Source of the DNA: Okapia johnstoni
Taxonomy: Eukaryota > Chordata > Mammalia > Artiodactyla > Giraffidae
Assembly: GCA_024291935.2 (NCBI GenBank)
Contig: JAGTYA010000024.1
Location: 2,666,001 to 2,730,000, forward strand
DNA: 64,000 bases
Direction: 5' to 3'
Positions within the stretch are counted from its first letter, which is position 1; each line of letters starts with the position of its first letter. Shown here piece after piece: positions 1-13,209 of the stretch. The notes under the pieces were generated by a model. It was given only the letters and a program-made list of their open reading frames with translations. It was not told where the DNA came from and did no database searches. A program made the position numbers and the translations under genes.

Positions 1-109
1 ACCTCTGAGCTGACACTGAAAACACTGCTTCCTTTGCTCCTGCCACCTCCCTCTCTGGGCGGCTCTACCCTCCCCCTGCTTATCTGAATCCAGTCATCTT
101 GGGTTCCAG

Positions 110-245
110 CATATTCGCTGTCAAGCTGTGTGACCCAGGGCAGATCTCCACCCTGTCTGAGCCTGTTTCCTCATCTGTGAAACAGATGGTGGAAGGTGTG
201 ATTTATGCCCAGGGTAGGTAGGAGAATTAAATAAGATTATTTACT
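110..245 (+). repeat. MIR-like SINE fragment
   Basis: The core pattern GCTGTGTGACCCAGGGCAGA, then TTTCCTCATCTGTGAAACAG, then a GGAGAATTAAATAAG end follows the MIR consensus order in sense orientation. It is old and diverged. Confidence 0.6.
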
Positions 246-849
246 TGTGATAATAATCCTGGAACTTAGTAAATGCATGATACCTATTTCTTATGATTAT
301 CATGAATCATCAGATGTTTCCTCAGTCTTGCTGAACAGGGTTTCTGGGGCCACATAAAGGAAAGAACATGTGTGAAAAGACCTTAGCTCGAGTTCCGGTT
401 CCACATCCACCCCAAGTGGCAAATTAAGCAAGCCATTTAATTCAGAGAAATCTCCTTGGAACCTTAGTTTCCTTCTGAAAAATGGGTACAGTAATTTGTG
501 CTCCTGGGGCTGCTGTGGTGGTCTCATGAACCAGAGAATGTGAAAGTGGGTTTTTTTAATGCCCCACTGTGTGCAGCTGAAGGTCTGAGTAGGCAGGAGG
601 AATCAGACTTTTTAAAGGCCTGAGTAGAGGAAAGAACCAATGGTATTTCTTGCCCTGTCAAGCCTCAAAGTTGCTGTCCTTGAGAACAAGGAGGCACAAA
701 CAACTTGCTGCCCAGTCTTTGGAGCGGCTGGACTTTGGAGTTTCTCTGCTGCTTGGGTCGCTGTGGCATGTGGTTGATGGTGGCCAGGAGACAGATCCTG
801 GGCCCCCTGCAGTCCATGCTCCTTCTTGAATGCCTTTTTACCTTGAAGT

Positions 850-3742
850 CTCAGTTCAGTTCAGTTGCTCCATCTTTGCAACCCCATGGACTGCAGCATG
901 CCAGGCTTCCCTGTCCATCACCAACTCCCAGAGCTCACTCAAACTTCTGTCCATTGAGTCAGTGATTCCATCCAACCATCTCATCCTCTGTCATTCTCTT
1001 CTCCTCCTGCCTTCAATCTTTCCCAGCATCAGGGTCTTTTCCAGTGAGTCAGTTCTTTACATCAGGTGGCCAAAGTATTGGAGCTTCAGCTTCAGCATCA
1101 GTCCTTCCAATGAATATTCAGGACTGATTTCCTTTAGGATGAACTGGTTGGATCTCCTTGCAGTCCAAGGGATTCTCAAGAGTCTTCTCCAACACCACAG
1201 TTAAAAAGCACCAATTCTTCAGTGCTCAGCTTTCTTTATGGTCCAACTCTACATCCATACATGACTACTGGAAAAACCATAGCTTTGACTAGACGGACCT
1301 TTGTTGGCAAAATAATGTCTCTGCCTTTTAATATGCTGTCTAGGTTGGTCATAGCTTTTCTTCCAAGGAACAAGCATCTTTTAATTTCTTGACTGAAGTC
1401 ACCATCTGCAGTGATCTTGGAGCCCAAGAAAATAAAGTCTGTCACTGTTTGCATTGTTTCCCCATCTAATTACAAGGAAGTGATGGGACTAGATGTCATG
1501 ATCTTAGTTTTTTGAATGTTGAGTTTTAAGCCAACTTTTTGACTCTCCTCTTTCACTTTCATCAGGAGGCTCTTTAGTTCCTCTTCACTTTCTGCTATAA
1601 GGGTGGTATCATCTGCATATCTGAGGTTATCAATTTCTCCCAGCAATCTTGATTCCAGCTTGTGCTTCATCCAGCTCAGTGTTTCTCATGATGTACTCTG
1701 CATAGAAGTTAAACAAACAGGGTGACAATATACAGCCTTGATGTACTCCTTACCCAATTTGGAACCTATCCATTGTTTCATGTCCAGTTCTAACTGTTGC
1801 TTCCTGACCTGCATACAGGTTTCTCAAGAGGCAGGTCAGGTGGTCTGGTATTCCCATCTCTTGAAGAATTTTCCACAGTTTATTGTGATCCACACAGTCA
1901 AAGGTTTTGGCATAGTCAATAAAGCAGAATTAGATGTTTTTCTGGAACTCGCTTGCTTTTTCGATCATCCAGTGGATGTTGGCAATTTGATCTCTGGTTC
2001 CTCTGCCTATTCTAAATAAAGCTTGAATATCTGGAAGTTCTCGGTTCATGTACTGTTGAAGCCTGGTTTGGAGAATTTTGAGCATTACTTTGCTAGCGTG
2101 TGAGATGAGAGCAATTGTGTGGTAGTTTGAGCATTCTTTGGCATTGCCTTTCTTTGGGATTGGAATGAAAACTGACGTTTTCTAGTCCTGTGGCCACTGC
2201 TGAGTTTTCCAAATTTGCTGACACATTGAGTGCAGCACTTTAACAGCATCATCTTTTAGAATTTGAAATAGCTCAACTGGAATTCCATCACCTCTACTAG
2301 CTTTGCTCATAGTGATACTTCCTAAGGCCCACTTGACTTCACACTCCAGGATGTCTGGCTCTAGGTGAGTGATCACACCATCGTGGTTATCTGGGTCATG
2401 AAGATCTTTTTTGTATAGTTCTTCGTGTATTCTTGCCACCTCTTCTTAATACCTTCTGCTTCTGTTAGGTCCATACAGTTTCTGCCCTTTATTATGCCTG
2501 TCTTTGCATAAGGGAACATGAAATGTTCCCTTGGTATCTCTAATTTTTTTGAAGAGATCTCTAGTCTTTCCCATCCTATTCTTTTCCTCTATTTCTTTCC
2601 ATTGATCACTGAGGAAGGCTTTCTTATCTCTCCTTGCTATTCTTTGGAACTCTGCATTCAAATGGGTGTATCTTTCCTTTTCTCCTTTGCCTTTCGCGTC
2701 TCTTCTTTTCTCAGCTATTTGTAAGGCCTCCTCAGACAACCACTTTGCCTTTTTGCATTTATTTTTCTTGGGGATGATCTTGATCACTGCCTCCTGTACA
2801 ATATCATAAACCTCTGTCCATAGTTCTTCAGGCACTCTGCCTACCAGATCTAATTCCTTGAATCTGTTTGTCACATCCACTGTATAAGATCACTTCCACT
2901 GTATCAGATCATAAGGGATCTGATTTAGGTCATACCTGAATGTTCTAGTGGTTTTCCCCTACTTTCTTCAATTTAAGTCTGAATTTTGCAGTAAGGAGTT
3001 CATGATCTTGTAGGTCCTCATAGAACCATTCAGTTTCAGCTTCTTCAGCACTAGTGGTTGGGGCATAGAGTGGGATTACCATGATATTGAATGGTTTGCC
3101 TTGGAAATGAACAGAGATCATTCTGTTGTTTTTGAGATTGCATCCAAGTACTGCATTTCGGACTCTTGTTGACTCTGAGGGCTACTCCTTTCTTCTAAGG
3201 GGTTCCTGCCCACAGTAGCAGGTATAATGGTCATCTGAATTAAATTTGCCCATTCCAGTCCATTTTAGTTCACTGATTCCTAGAATGTCAATGTTCACTC
3301 TTGCCGTCTCCTGTTTGACCACTTCCAATTTACCTTGATTCATGGATCTAACATTCCAGGTTCCTATGCAATGTTGCTCTTTACAGCATTGAACTTTACT
3401 TCCATCACCAGTCACATCCACAACTTGGCACTGTTTTCACTTTGACTCCATCTCTTTATTCTTCCTGGAGTTATTTCTCCACTCTTATCCAGTAGCATAT
3501 TTGGCACCTACCGACCTGGGGAGTTCATCTTTCAATGTCCTATCTTTTTGCCTTTTCATACTGTTCAGGGGTTCTCAAGGCAAGAATACTGAAGTGGTTT
3601 GTCATTCCCTTCTCCAGTGGACCACATTTTGTCAGAACTCTCCACCGTGACCCGTCCATCTTGGGTGGCCGTACACATCATGGCTAACAGTTTCATTGAG
3701 TTAGACAAGGCTGTGTTCCATGTGATCAGTTTGGTTAGTTTT
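850..3742 (-). mobile_element. BovB LINE, near full length, degenerate
   Basis: This RTE-clade BovB copy is antisense to the window. The (GAACT)n-type 3' end is at the left. Reverse-transcriptase pieces (LRYADDTT at about 1600; DILECEVKWALGSI, DGIPVELFQILK) and an endonuclease piece (GTWNVRSMNQGKLEVVKQE, near 3330) follow in order. The frame is split by stops and frameshifts into at least five fragments, so it cannot encode an active protein. Its length is close to that of a full BovB (about 3.2 kb). Confidence 0.9.
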
Positions 3743-3754
3743 CAGAGATGCTTA

Positions 3755-4028
3755 CTCGGAGAAGACAATGGCAACCCACTCCAGTACTCTTGCCTGGAGA
3801 ATCCCATGGTTGGAGGAGCCTGGTAGGCTGCAGTCCATGGGGTCGTGAAGAGTTGGACAAGGCTGAGTGACTTCACTTTCACTCTTCACTCTCATGCATT
3901 GGAGAAGGAAATGGCAACCCACTCCAGCATTCTTGCATGGAGAATCCCAGGGACGGCAGAGCCTGGTGGGCTGCCATCTATGGGGTTGCACAGAGTTGGA
4001 CACGACTGAAGCGACTTAGCAGCAGCAG
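3755..4028 (+). mobile_element. BovA2 SINE
   Basis: This is a two-unit Bov SINE (two copies of the GGCAACCCACTCCAG...GAGAATCCC block) ending in an AGC-repeat tail. It is flanked by a perfect 12-bp duplication CAGAGATGCTTA (3743-3754 and 4029-4040). It inserted at the 5' edge of the preceding BovB copy. Confidence 0.9.
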
Positions 4029-4256
4029 CAGAGATGCTTAAATGGATAGAGAACACACCTGGAGACCAGATGCCTCTTCTCCTGCTTTCTGTTTGTGTAA
4101 AACAGTGTCCCAGGACCTAGAAAAGAGCTCTGATCTTTAAAATGTTGAACCCCAGGGGTCAGGATTTGTTCATTCTCAGGAGAGTCTGGCACCTCTCCTG
4201 AAAATAAAGGATGCGTGGAGGGTATGCCTGTCCCCATACGGGGACTGACTTCTCAG

Positions 4257-4714
4257 AGTTCAGTTCAGTTGCTCAGTAGTGTCCGACTATTTGCGACCCC
4301 ATGAACCGCAGCACGCCAGGTCCCCCTGTCCATCACCAACTCCTGGAGTTTACCCAAACTCATGTCCATTGAGTCGGTGATGCCATCCAACCATCTCATC
4401 CTCTGTCATCCCCTTCTCCTGCCCTCAATCTTTCCCAGCATCAGAGTCTTTCCAAATGAGTCAGCTCTTCACATCAGGTGGCCAAAGTATTGGAGTTTCA
4501 GCTTCAACATCAGTGCTTCCAATGAACACTCAGGGCTGATCTTTAGGATGGACTGGTTGGATGTACTTGCAGTCCAAGGGACTCTCAAGAGTCTTCTCCA
4601 ACACCACAGTTGAAAAGCATCAGTTCTTCAGCGCTCAGCTTTCTTTATAGTCCAACTCTCACATCCATACATGACCACTGGAAAAACCATAGCCTTGACT
4701 AGACAGATCTTTGA
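4257..4714 (-). mobile_element. BovB 3' end, 5'-truncated
   Basis: The terminal ~460 bases of BovB in antisense orientation. It has the same landmarks as the copy at 850 (TCAGTTGCTCAG, CCATCACCAACTCC, TTGGATG...TTGCAGTCC). Confidence 0.9.
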
Positions 4715-4899
4715 GGGAAAGGTATTTGCCATGTCCTGGCTGGATACTCTCTGGTCTAAAGGCTGTTACTCCTGCCAGCCATAGTCTCTGGGAGCACAGA
4801 AGGGAGGACCGAAGACAGGACCTCTCTTTATGAGGAGGTGGACCTCAGCCCAGGTTTTAGGGTGCAAGAGCCTCTTAAGAGTCAGGTCACACCCTCTGC

Positions 4900-5720
4900 C
4901 TAATGAGGATGCCACGCCCTGTCCAGAGCCTCGCCCTTTGGGCTGTAGGGCCCTGCCCACTGTGGATCAGGTCCCGCCCCCCAGCCCCACCTCTACTGCC
5001 AGAAATGACCAATGAACAGCAGACCCCGCCCTAGGCCCACCCAGTGAGTGGCGGGTCCTGTCCCTTGCGGGTCTGCCCCCAGGAGTTAACACTCAGTTCA
5101 GTACAGATTTCCTCCATCCTATAGTTTATCCCTGGCCCAGTCTCAGAACCACTGAAAACCCGCTTGGCTGCCTCCTAGAGTGCCCTGCGCACTCATCGGT
5201 TACACTGGAAGCGCCCTTGTGGCCCTACTTAGACGTAAGAGTATGGAGCTGAGCCCTCCAGCAGGCTAGTCTCTCGCCCCCTCCCCAGCCCCGACCTTAT
5301 TCTCCGAGCCCGGGTTCTGCCTGTCGCTGGTCTCCTCAGATCATCCTGGCACCTCCGATATAAGGCCCAGTTTCCCCCGAGGCACTCACGACAGCTGCCC
5401 ACACCTTGGCATTGTGCCCATCTCCTTGCCCCTGTGCCACGAACACCTGAGTATGACCTACATTCCACAGCCAGAGGAGTGGCCCCATGTGTATCTGATT
5501 AGATTTTTCTTCTCTCCCGAGCTCCCCGACACACATACCTCCGACACCCCCTCCACCTCCTACCTCTTGACTCCACGGTGGGAACGCCCACATTCCATGT
5601 GGCGGGAGCCTTTTGGTCTGACAGGCCGCGCTGTGACCAGAGGACAGGGTGAAACGTTCCTCCGCTGACTCGGTGTCCTTCTCATGGTTTCCCTCGTCCG
5701 TGTCTCTGGATAGAGAATTA
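4900..5720. promoter_or_regulatory. CpG-rich patch in TRIM62 intron
   Basis: Several GC-box-like CCGCCC or CACGCCC motifs lie between 4910 and 5060, with a CCAAT motif near 5008. CpG remains frequent up to about 5700, with roughly 27 CpG in the second half by eye. The flanking intron is CpG-poor. This could be an intronic promoter or enhancer or a decaying island. No exon was recognised. Confidence 0.3.
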
Positions 5721-6764
5721 TGTTTCCTTTGACCTCTCTATTCACAGGGCTAGTTGTTTCCATACAGCCCTCTGGCTTCTAAGAATAGGAAAGGAGGGTG
5801 TAAAACTCAAGACTAAATTTATTCCTGACAGAGCTCAGGAAAGGAGCTTGCTCTAAGTCAATGGTCAGCTTTGTTAGTCCACTGAGAACAGGAGCACAGT
5901 TCGGGGACTGGCTGTCACTCCCTGTCAGAGATGACGGCCATCACTGAGGCATTCTATTTCTCTGCATACACGCAGCCAGCAGAGGTGCCTTAGGTAGGAG
6001 GTGACACTCAAGCCAAGCATCATCATGGCCCCGCTCCACCAGATAATGAAAGCACCAGAGAGTCAGATGGAGGAGTCCCTCCTTTGCTCCAAGGAATTAG
6101 TGACAGAATTTCTTCTTCTTTTCTCCCCTCTGTCTTGCTCTGCTGTGGAAATGTTCATCTAGGCTAACAGGAGCCAATTCTCGGTTCCTTCTTCTGGCTA
6201 AGTATCAACTCCTTCAGGGAGGCAAGAGTAAACAGAATCCTTGACAAGAGTTCATGAGACTTTGAAAGCCTAGCCTGCGAAGTCAGTGTGGCCAGCTCAG
6301 AGCCGGGTGCCCCAGCCTGTGCTGCCTGCCCAAAGATCAACACAAGCAGGGTCGGTTTAATTTGGTGAGTCTTTCTGGAAACCTTCCCCATGCCAGGCTG
6401 TGGGGAAGATTGTGTATGTCAATACGTAGATGCTAGGCATGGGACACACCAGGGAGAACCTAGTTGGAGAGTACGTGGTCCTTGCCCTCCTGGTGTACAT
6501 GATAAGTTATGGGCACAAAAGACTATCCCTGGTGTCAGGAGAGAGGCACAAACAAAGTTGAGAAATTTCAGAGGAAGCAACCAGGAAGGCTTCCCTGAGG
6601 ATGAACACTGGAATTGAGCCCCATGGGGATGATTACAACAAGCAGAGGTGAGGTGGAGGAGGGAAAAGTCTGGATGAAGGCTTGGGCCTGACTGGGATGG
6701 GAGGTGGTGAGTGAGAGGTAGGCAGAAGAGAAGGCTGGGGCTGGATTGCACGTGGTCTTGATTA

Positions 6765-6865
6765 GCCCTGGCTCTGCCAGTTTGCCTATGACCTGAGACT
6801 AGTCAAGTCTCCTCTCTGGGTCTCAGTTTCCCCATCTGTCAAATGGGAGAATTGGCCTAGAATTA
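6765..6865 (+). repeat. MIR-like SINE fragment
   Basis: The pattern CTCTGGGTCTCAGTTTCCCC followed by ATCTGTCAAATGGGAGAATT is the MIR core in sense orientation. Confidence 0.6.
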
Positions 6866-6985
6866 GTGGTTTTCAACTTTTTCAGACCCATCATATACTT
6901 TTCATAACAAATAATTTGTAATGACTCAAAATTAGTATGACCTTCTCACAATTTCAAGTATATATCCACACATATATATGTATAT

Positions 6986-7118
6986 GCTGCTGCTGCTGCT
7001 AAGTCACTTCAGTCATGTCCGACTCCCAGTGACCCCATAGACTGCAGCCTACCAGGCTCCTCCATCCATGGGATTTTCCAGGCAAGAGTACTGGAGTGGG
7101 TTGCCATTGCCTTCTCCG
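6986..7118 (-). mobile_element. Bov-tA-type SINE, truncated
   Basis: An antisense Bov SINE with a GCT-repeat tail at its left. It is flanked by a 12-bp duplication ATATATGTATAT (6974-6985 and 7119-7130) in an AT-rich target. Confidence 0.9.
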
Positions 7119-7685
7119 ATATATGTATATACTCTATGATATATATAAAGGAAAAAATAGAAGGAAATATTTATTATAAATATAATAAAATATTGTATGT
7201 GTCAATATGTAGATGCTCACTCACAACAACCCCAGAAAACATAATGAATGAGTTAGGTGCTCACACCATAGGTGAAACACCATTCTGCCTCAAATGCAGT
7301 CTGAAATAGGTAGGTTATGTTAGTCAATGGTGTTCTTCTTAGAGACGTACTTTCAAAAAAAAGCGAACAATTCTTGGTGAAGTTCCAGACAAAACAAATT
7401 CAGTCTTCCCCCAGTTTATGGGGTAGCTGCATTTCAAAATATTCAGTATATATTAAAACTGTACAAAAATTATTTCATGTTTATGTGTAAAATGGAGTTA
7501 AACTGTAGTTCTGAGTCACTGTAAAGATTTTTCTCATCCGCATGAATGATTGGGGGAACATCTGAAACTTATTGGTGGGGAGCATGGGACCACCCTGCAC
7601 ATTTCATTCAGGGCATTTAGCATCCCTGGATCCTACCTATGGAGACAACTCAAATATCTTCACAAGTTTCCAGATTACCCCATAG

Positions 7686-8606
<921 letters not shown>

Positions 8607-9196
8607 TGCGGTGGAGGGCCACCGTGGGCGTCTGGGCTTGGCCACCAGCAAGAGCCTTGCCCCCACAGACGGGAGGCCTGGACTCCAACCCAGCAGGGCC
8701 ATCCCTAAGATCTCAGGCCCGTTGTTTACCTTTCAGCCTCATTTCCCCATCTGTGAAATGAAGGTTGTGCTCCATGACTCCAAAAATCTCTTCCAGCACT
8801 GCTGTTCTGTAGCTCTGACCTTGATGGGGATGTAGTTGTGGTCCAAGAACCAGACGCGGCTTCTCCTCATGGCAGCCCCTGCCTAACCCCTCATCTTCCT
8901 CTCACAGGCAGGGGACTGCATCCCTGTGTCTCCTTCCTGCCTACATGCCCTGACCTCAGGATGTGTCAGAGTGTTGCCAGCAGTTGGCAACTGCAGAGAG
9001 AATCCTCTTATCCTCCCAGGCCTGAGACTTGCCCCTGACCAAGCTAGTGATGGGCTGTTTTGTCCTTGATCACAGCCCACAGTGGACACAGGTGGTAGCT
9101 AGCCCCAAAGTCACCTGCGAACCACCCTCTCCTTCCACCCCTGTACCAAGAGTTTTATAGTTCCTGATTTTCCCATTTATGTGTGGGTAAAAATGA

Positions 9197-9408
9197 TATT
9201 GGGCTTCCCTGGTGGATCAGTGGTAAAGAATCCACCTGCAATGCAGGAGATGTGGGTTTGATCCCTGGGTCGGGAAGATTCCCCTGGAGAAGGAAATGGC
9301 AACCCACTCCAGTATTCTTGCCTGGAGAACCCTATGGACAGAGGAGCCTGGTGGGCTACAGTCGCAAAAGAGTCGGACATGACTTAGTGACTAAACAGCA
9401 ACAACAAC
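9197..9408 (+). mobile_element. Bov-tA SINE in the TRIM62 3' UTR
   Basis: A full single-unit Bov-tA: tRNA-Glu-derived head (CTGGTGGATCAGTGGTAAAG, GGTTTGATCCC), then the BovB-derived body (AGAGTCGGACATGACT) and an (ACA)n tail. An 8-bp duplication AAAAATGA (9189-9196 and 9409-9416) flanks it. It lies sense to TRIM62 within the inferred UTR. Confidence 0.9.
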
Positions 9409-10549
9409 AAAAATGACGCTGTGCCCTGTGGAAGGCACCCAATAGTTGAGCCCACATGTTACAGCCAGTTAAGCCCACAGGTCTTAAGGCAAGAGGATGG
9501 CACACCCCAAGGCTCATGTAGGACAAGCATAACTGGATGGTGAAGGTCACCAGCCGCTCTGAACTAAGGTCCAACCAGGCCTCTTGACCTGGTGAGGGTG
9601 TAGCAAGGCTGGGGAGAGCAGTTGTTTAGGCCCTGAGCACTGGGGTGGGCTGTAGGTTAGGCGCCCCCATCAGTCTTGGCATCTGTCTCAGTTGGGATAC
9701 TATTGCAGAAAACATGAGCTGCTTTAGCTTTTTTTAATTAGACAAGGATTTATTACCAGGTCCCCAGTGGCTTTGCAAAATCACTGCAAGGGCTGGAGGA
9801 GCCGACTCTGCTGAATTTCCAGGAACAGCTCCCAGCCGCCAAATTCATCACGTCTGCTATGACCAGGAACGCTGCTCCCATCGGCAGGCAGCCACTGCAT
9901 CAGAAGCCGCTGGCTGCGGAGCTGTGCCGTCTCTGCTACTGTCCATGCCAGTAAATGATGTCCTGAGGCCTGCCTCCTTCCAGGCAATTCGGTTTCCAGA
10001 TCCAAATCTCTACAAGGGATTCTGTTTGGGGAAACATAAATCAGATCCAGAACCTTGGCTGCAAGGGAGTCTGGGAAATGTACTTTTCTTCTTTCCAGCC
10101 TCATCTACAAGAAGGCACAGTAGAAGAAAGTGAGACTGTGTGTTGAACAAGCTCACTTTCAGTTTTTGCCGTTGGAATCCACCTCTAGGCCTTGGCTTTG
10201 AGGCAGCAGAGCCTCTCAGTGTCCTGCTCCAAGGCGGTGTCCCTGTCCAGGACAGGTGCCCCTAGAGTGAGCCTGCAGAACCAAGCTGCAAGCCTCCCAC
10301 CCTAGGCTTTCCTTTCTAGTTCTGGGGCCTAGATTCTGAACTTGGTATCTTTGATCATACCCATCTCAAAGGAGCCAGACTAGCTGAACCTGGGGGGCTC
10401 CCACCTCACAACTGCTGCCCAGGGGGTCCTCCCTTGGGCAGGAGGAATCCTCAGTCTCACCCCACTCATTCAGCTACCAGAATCTGGGCCACCCCCAGCA
10501 GTATTTTTATTTTAAATGTTACCCATTTTGTGAGTTATGATGAATTTGT

Positions 10550-10560
10550 ATTAAATTAAA
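10550..10560 (+). terminator. TRIM62: Overlapping ATTAAA poly(A) signals, TRIM62
   Basis: Two ATTAAA hexamers overlap (10550-10555 and 10555-10560). A GT-rich stretch follows within 10-30 bases (GTGAGTGGTCAGTG, 10571-10584), as expected of a mammalian cleavage and polyadenylation site. Assignment to TRIM62 rests on position and strand. Confidence 0.5.
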
Positions 10561-10904
10561 GTTACAGGCTGTGAGTGGTCAGTGACATTCATTTTGACAC
10601 ACACAGAGGCCCACCTATCCTGGCCCAGGCAGTGTACATAAATCAACATGGCTAATCCACAAAGCAACCTGGCTGAGTAGCACCCTGCCCATTTTACAGA
10701 GGGGGAGAATGAGGTTCATAGAGAGGACATGACTTGCTTACAGTCCCATGTCCCGCACTGAGTTTAGAATTGAGCCCAAGGTACTCTCATCACAACTTAC
10801 CAGTCAAGGAAGACTATCAGTCTTGACCTGGAGGAGGGCATGGTGGTAGCCTCGGAAGCAGACAGGAGCTCATGAGACAGTGGCAAGAGACTGGGCCCTA
10901 GAAC

Positions 10905-11060
10905 CCCACAGACCTAGGCTTAAATCCAGGCTCTGTCACTGTGTGCCTCTAGAGAAATGAATTAACTTCTCTGGACCTCAGTTTTCTCACATGGAAAATG
11001 GGGATCATCACACCAATCTCACATGATTTGTTATAAGCTGCAAAGTGCAGTGCACTTAGG
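10905..11060 (+). repeat. MIR-like SINE fragment
   Basis: AATCCAGGCTCTGTCACTGT, then CTCAGTTTTCTCA, AAAATGGGGAT and GTGCAGTGCAC follow the MIR order in sense orientation. Confidence 0.65.
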
Positions 11061-13167
11061 GAGGACCTGCCTGTCACTCCAGCTGCCTCCCAGAGTCAAT
11101 GTCTAGAACTGGGTGGGTTTTCTCAACCTCTGGACTGGCTCTGCTCCTAAGGAGTCTATCTTCTTTCTTGTGCCTTGTGAGGGGTGTGGGACCACCCAGG
11201 CCAGGCAGTTCCCCAGGTTCGCTATGTCAAAGGAGGTCCATCCCACCTCCACCTGGCCAGGAGTCAAGGCCTTGCCTGTGGACACACAGGTGTGTACACT
11301 AAGGAGAAAGGCCCCTGGGACCCCCTGTAGTTGTGCAGTGCAGGGCAGCAGCCTTGGAAGCAGGACTCCTGGGCCTAGTCTTAGTTCTGTGCTGACTTGT
11401 TTTGTACCCTGAGGGTCTCTTCCTCTGTCTCCTCACCTACAGAATGAGGGAGGTTAGACCGGGTGCTGTCTAAGGTGCCAGGTGGATCTTCACCTATACC
11501 TGGAGGCGGGGAGGGAAGAGAGCGGGAACTACCTGAGTCACTACTTACTTGTGGTTCTTGGAAGATGGACGTGAATGAGGAGGAGGAGGGGCTGTTGGCA
11601 AGGGTAGAGGGAAAGGTGTCTGAATGGCTGGTAGAGAGCACCCCAGTTTGCAGAGAAGCTGTAGGGAGTGAACCTGGGACTAGAGAACCCCATCCCCCCC
11701 TTGCCCCATACTCCCAGATCGCTGTGACTCCTCCCAAGCCACACTCCTCTATTTTGCTCAGGGCATCTGTCCCCTGGAGGAGGAGTACCCTGTCCATGGT
11801 CCTTCCTTCCCCTTCCCCCACTCAGGCTCAGCACCTGGTCCCAGAAAGGCTGCTTGCTGCCCCATCTCCACCCCTGGTTTCCAAGTGTCTGGGAGTGTAG
11901 GGATCTAATCTGAACACCCACCTGGGGGCTCTGGGAAATCAGGGTACCTCCAAGAGGTATGAAGTTTGTCCAGAGACTTCATGAATGAAAGAATCTGTGG
12001 TTGTCAGTATAACACCAGGAGCCTCACACTTAATACAGGCAAGTGAAGAGGGGAGACAAAGGCAGTCCAGCCTTGGGGCGGAAGCAGGGATCAGCAAGGA
12101 TCTTCCCCAGGGCAGGAAAGAAGTGATAGAGTGACAAAAACCCCATTCACAACCACATTTATGGTCAGCAAGCAAAGCAGTGGGACTTTTTGCACCTTAT
12201 CTAACATCAAAAGAAGTCCATGAAGTTGGTATCATTATCTCAGTATTTGAGCAGGGAAACACTACTTCCCAGGGCACCCACAGCCTGTACTCAGTAAAGG
12301 TGGAAATCAGACCCAGGCCTGTCCAAGGCTAAAGCCCAACTCTCCACTGGCCTCCCTGGAAATGTTTCTCAACTTTGAGAACAGCTTCAGTGACAGGCAG
12401 CAGCCACCAGAAGTGTGATCCCCCTGGGATTCAAGGCGGAAACTTAACTCAGACTCCACATCATTGAATTATGCAACTGTGAGTTAAGTTTCACCTATAG
12501 ACTCCACCTCATGTACCTCCCAGATCAGAGGTGGACTCGTGAAGGCACTATGTGACCCGGACCGGGTCTCTCTCCCTTTCTGGACCTCTGTTTCCCCATT
12601 TCTATCAAGGAGGGGTTCAGATTCTAGCTAACTGATTGCCAAGGCAGTGGTTCTGATGGTCTAGGATCCTGTAAGTCTTATGTTGGTCCCAAGGCTTGGC
12701 CCCCTCAGCACCTAACAAGGCCATTAGCTCTGGGTCTTTCTCTCTGGGGTGGCAGCAGGAATAGAAAACAACAGAGATAAGGTCTCCTGGCAGCACAGTC
12801 TCAGCTCAGGGGCTCTGGGGATGGGCCTTCCCTCCTGCCAGAGAGGCCATCCCAGGAGGCTGACTGCTCACACCTGGGTAGCATTCCTGGCTTCATCCCC
12901 TCCTGTCTGAGTCTTGGCTCTATTCACTCTTCCCAGATGCTCCACCAGAATATAAGTTGCAAAGGACCCCGTCACAGGCTTAAATGCAGACAGAAAGGAG
13001 TAGGATGAGGTTGGGGGAGGGGCAGTGTGCTGACCGAGGTGCTGAATCTTCATTTCCACCAGGGAATGGTAATTTCTCCTTACTCTGGGACATCTGCAAT
13101 TCTAGCCAGTGTCTCTGGGGAAGAAGGAGTGCTGGGAAGCAGAGGAGAAATGAGAAGGAAAGGGAAT

Positions 13168-13209
13168 GAGAGGGGAAGGGAGGGAGAAGGAGAGAAAGAG
13201 AGAGAAAAG
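13168..13209 (+). repeat. Pure purine tract (GA-rich)
   Basis: Forty-two consecutive purines, mostly GAGAGGGGAAGGGAGGG- and (GA)n-like, lie within a longer purine-rich stretch from about 13137. Confidence 0.9.

Larger units (their letters stand above)
8607..10580 (+). other. TRIM62: TRIM62 3' UTR (inferred extent)
   Basis: No further splice donor or coding segment was recognised after the TRIM62 stop codon, and the first convincing poly(A) signal pair lies at 10550-10560. The inferred 3' UTR is therefore about 1.95 kb. It contains a sense-oriented Bov-tA SINE (9197-9408), so part of the ruminant UTR is retrotransposon-derived. The exact cleavage site is an inference. Confidence 0.5.

Noticed and set aside
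1470..3421. Reverse-transcriptase and endonuclease-like frames on the - strand
   Set aside because: They belong to a degenerate BovB LINE copy, with multiple stops and frameshifts, and are not a host gene.
9201..9275. tRNA-Glu-like sequence with A- and B-box pattern
   Set aside because: It is the head of a Bov-tA SINE with a BovB-derived body and target duplication, not a tRNA gene. The same holds for the heads at 15301, 38290 and 46045.
11463..11900. 145-residue frame downstream of TRIM62
   Set aside because: Proline- and serine-rich composition from unique GC-rich DNA, frames open on both strands, and no domain or splice context.
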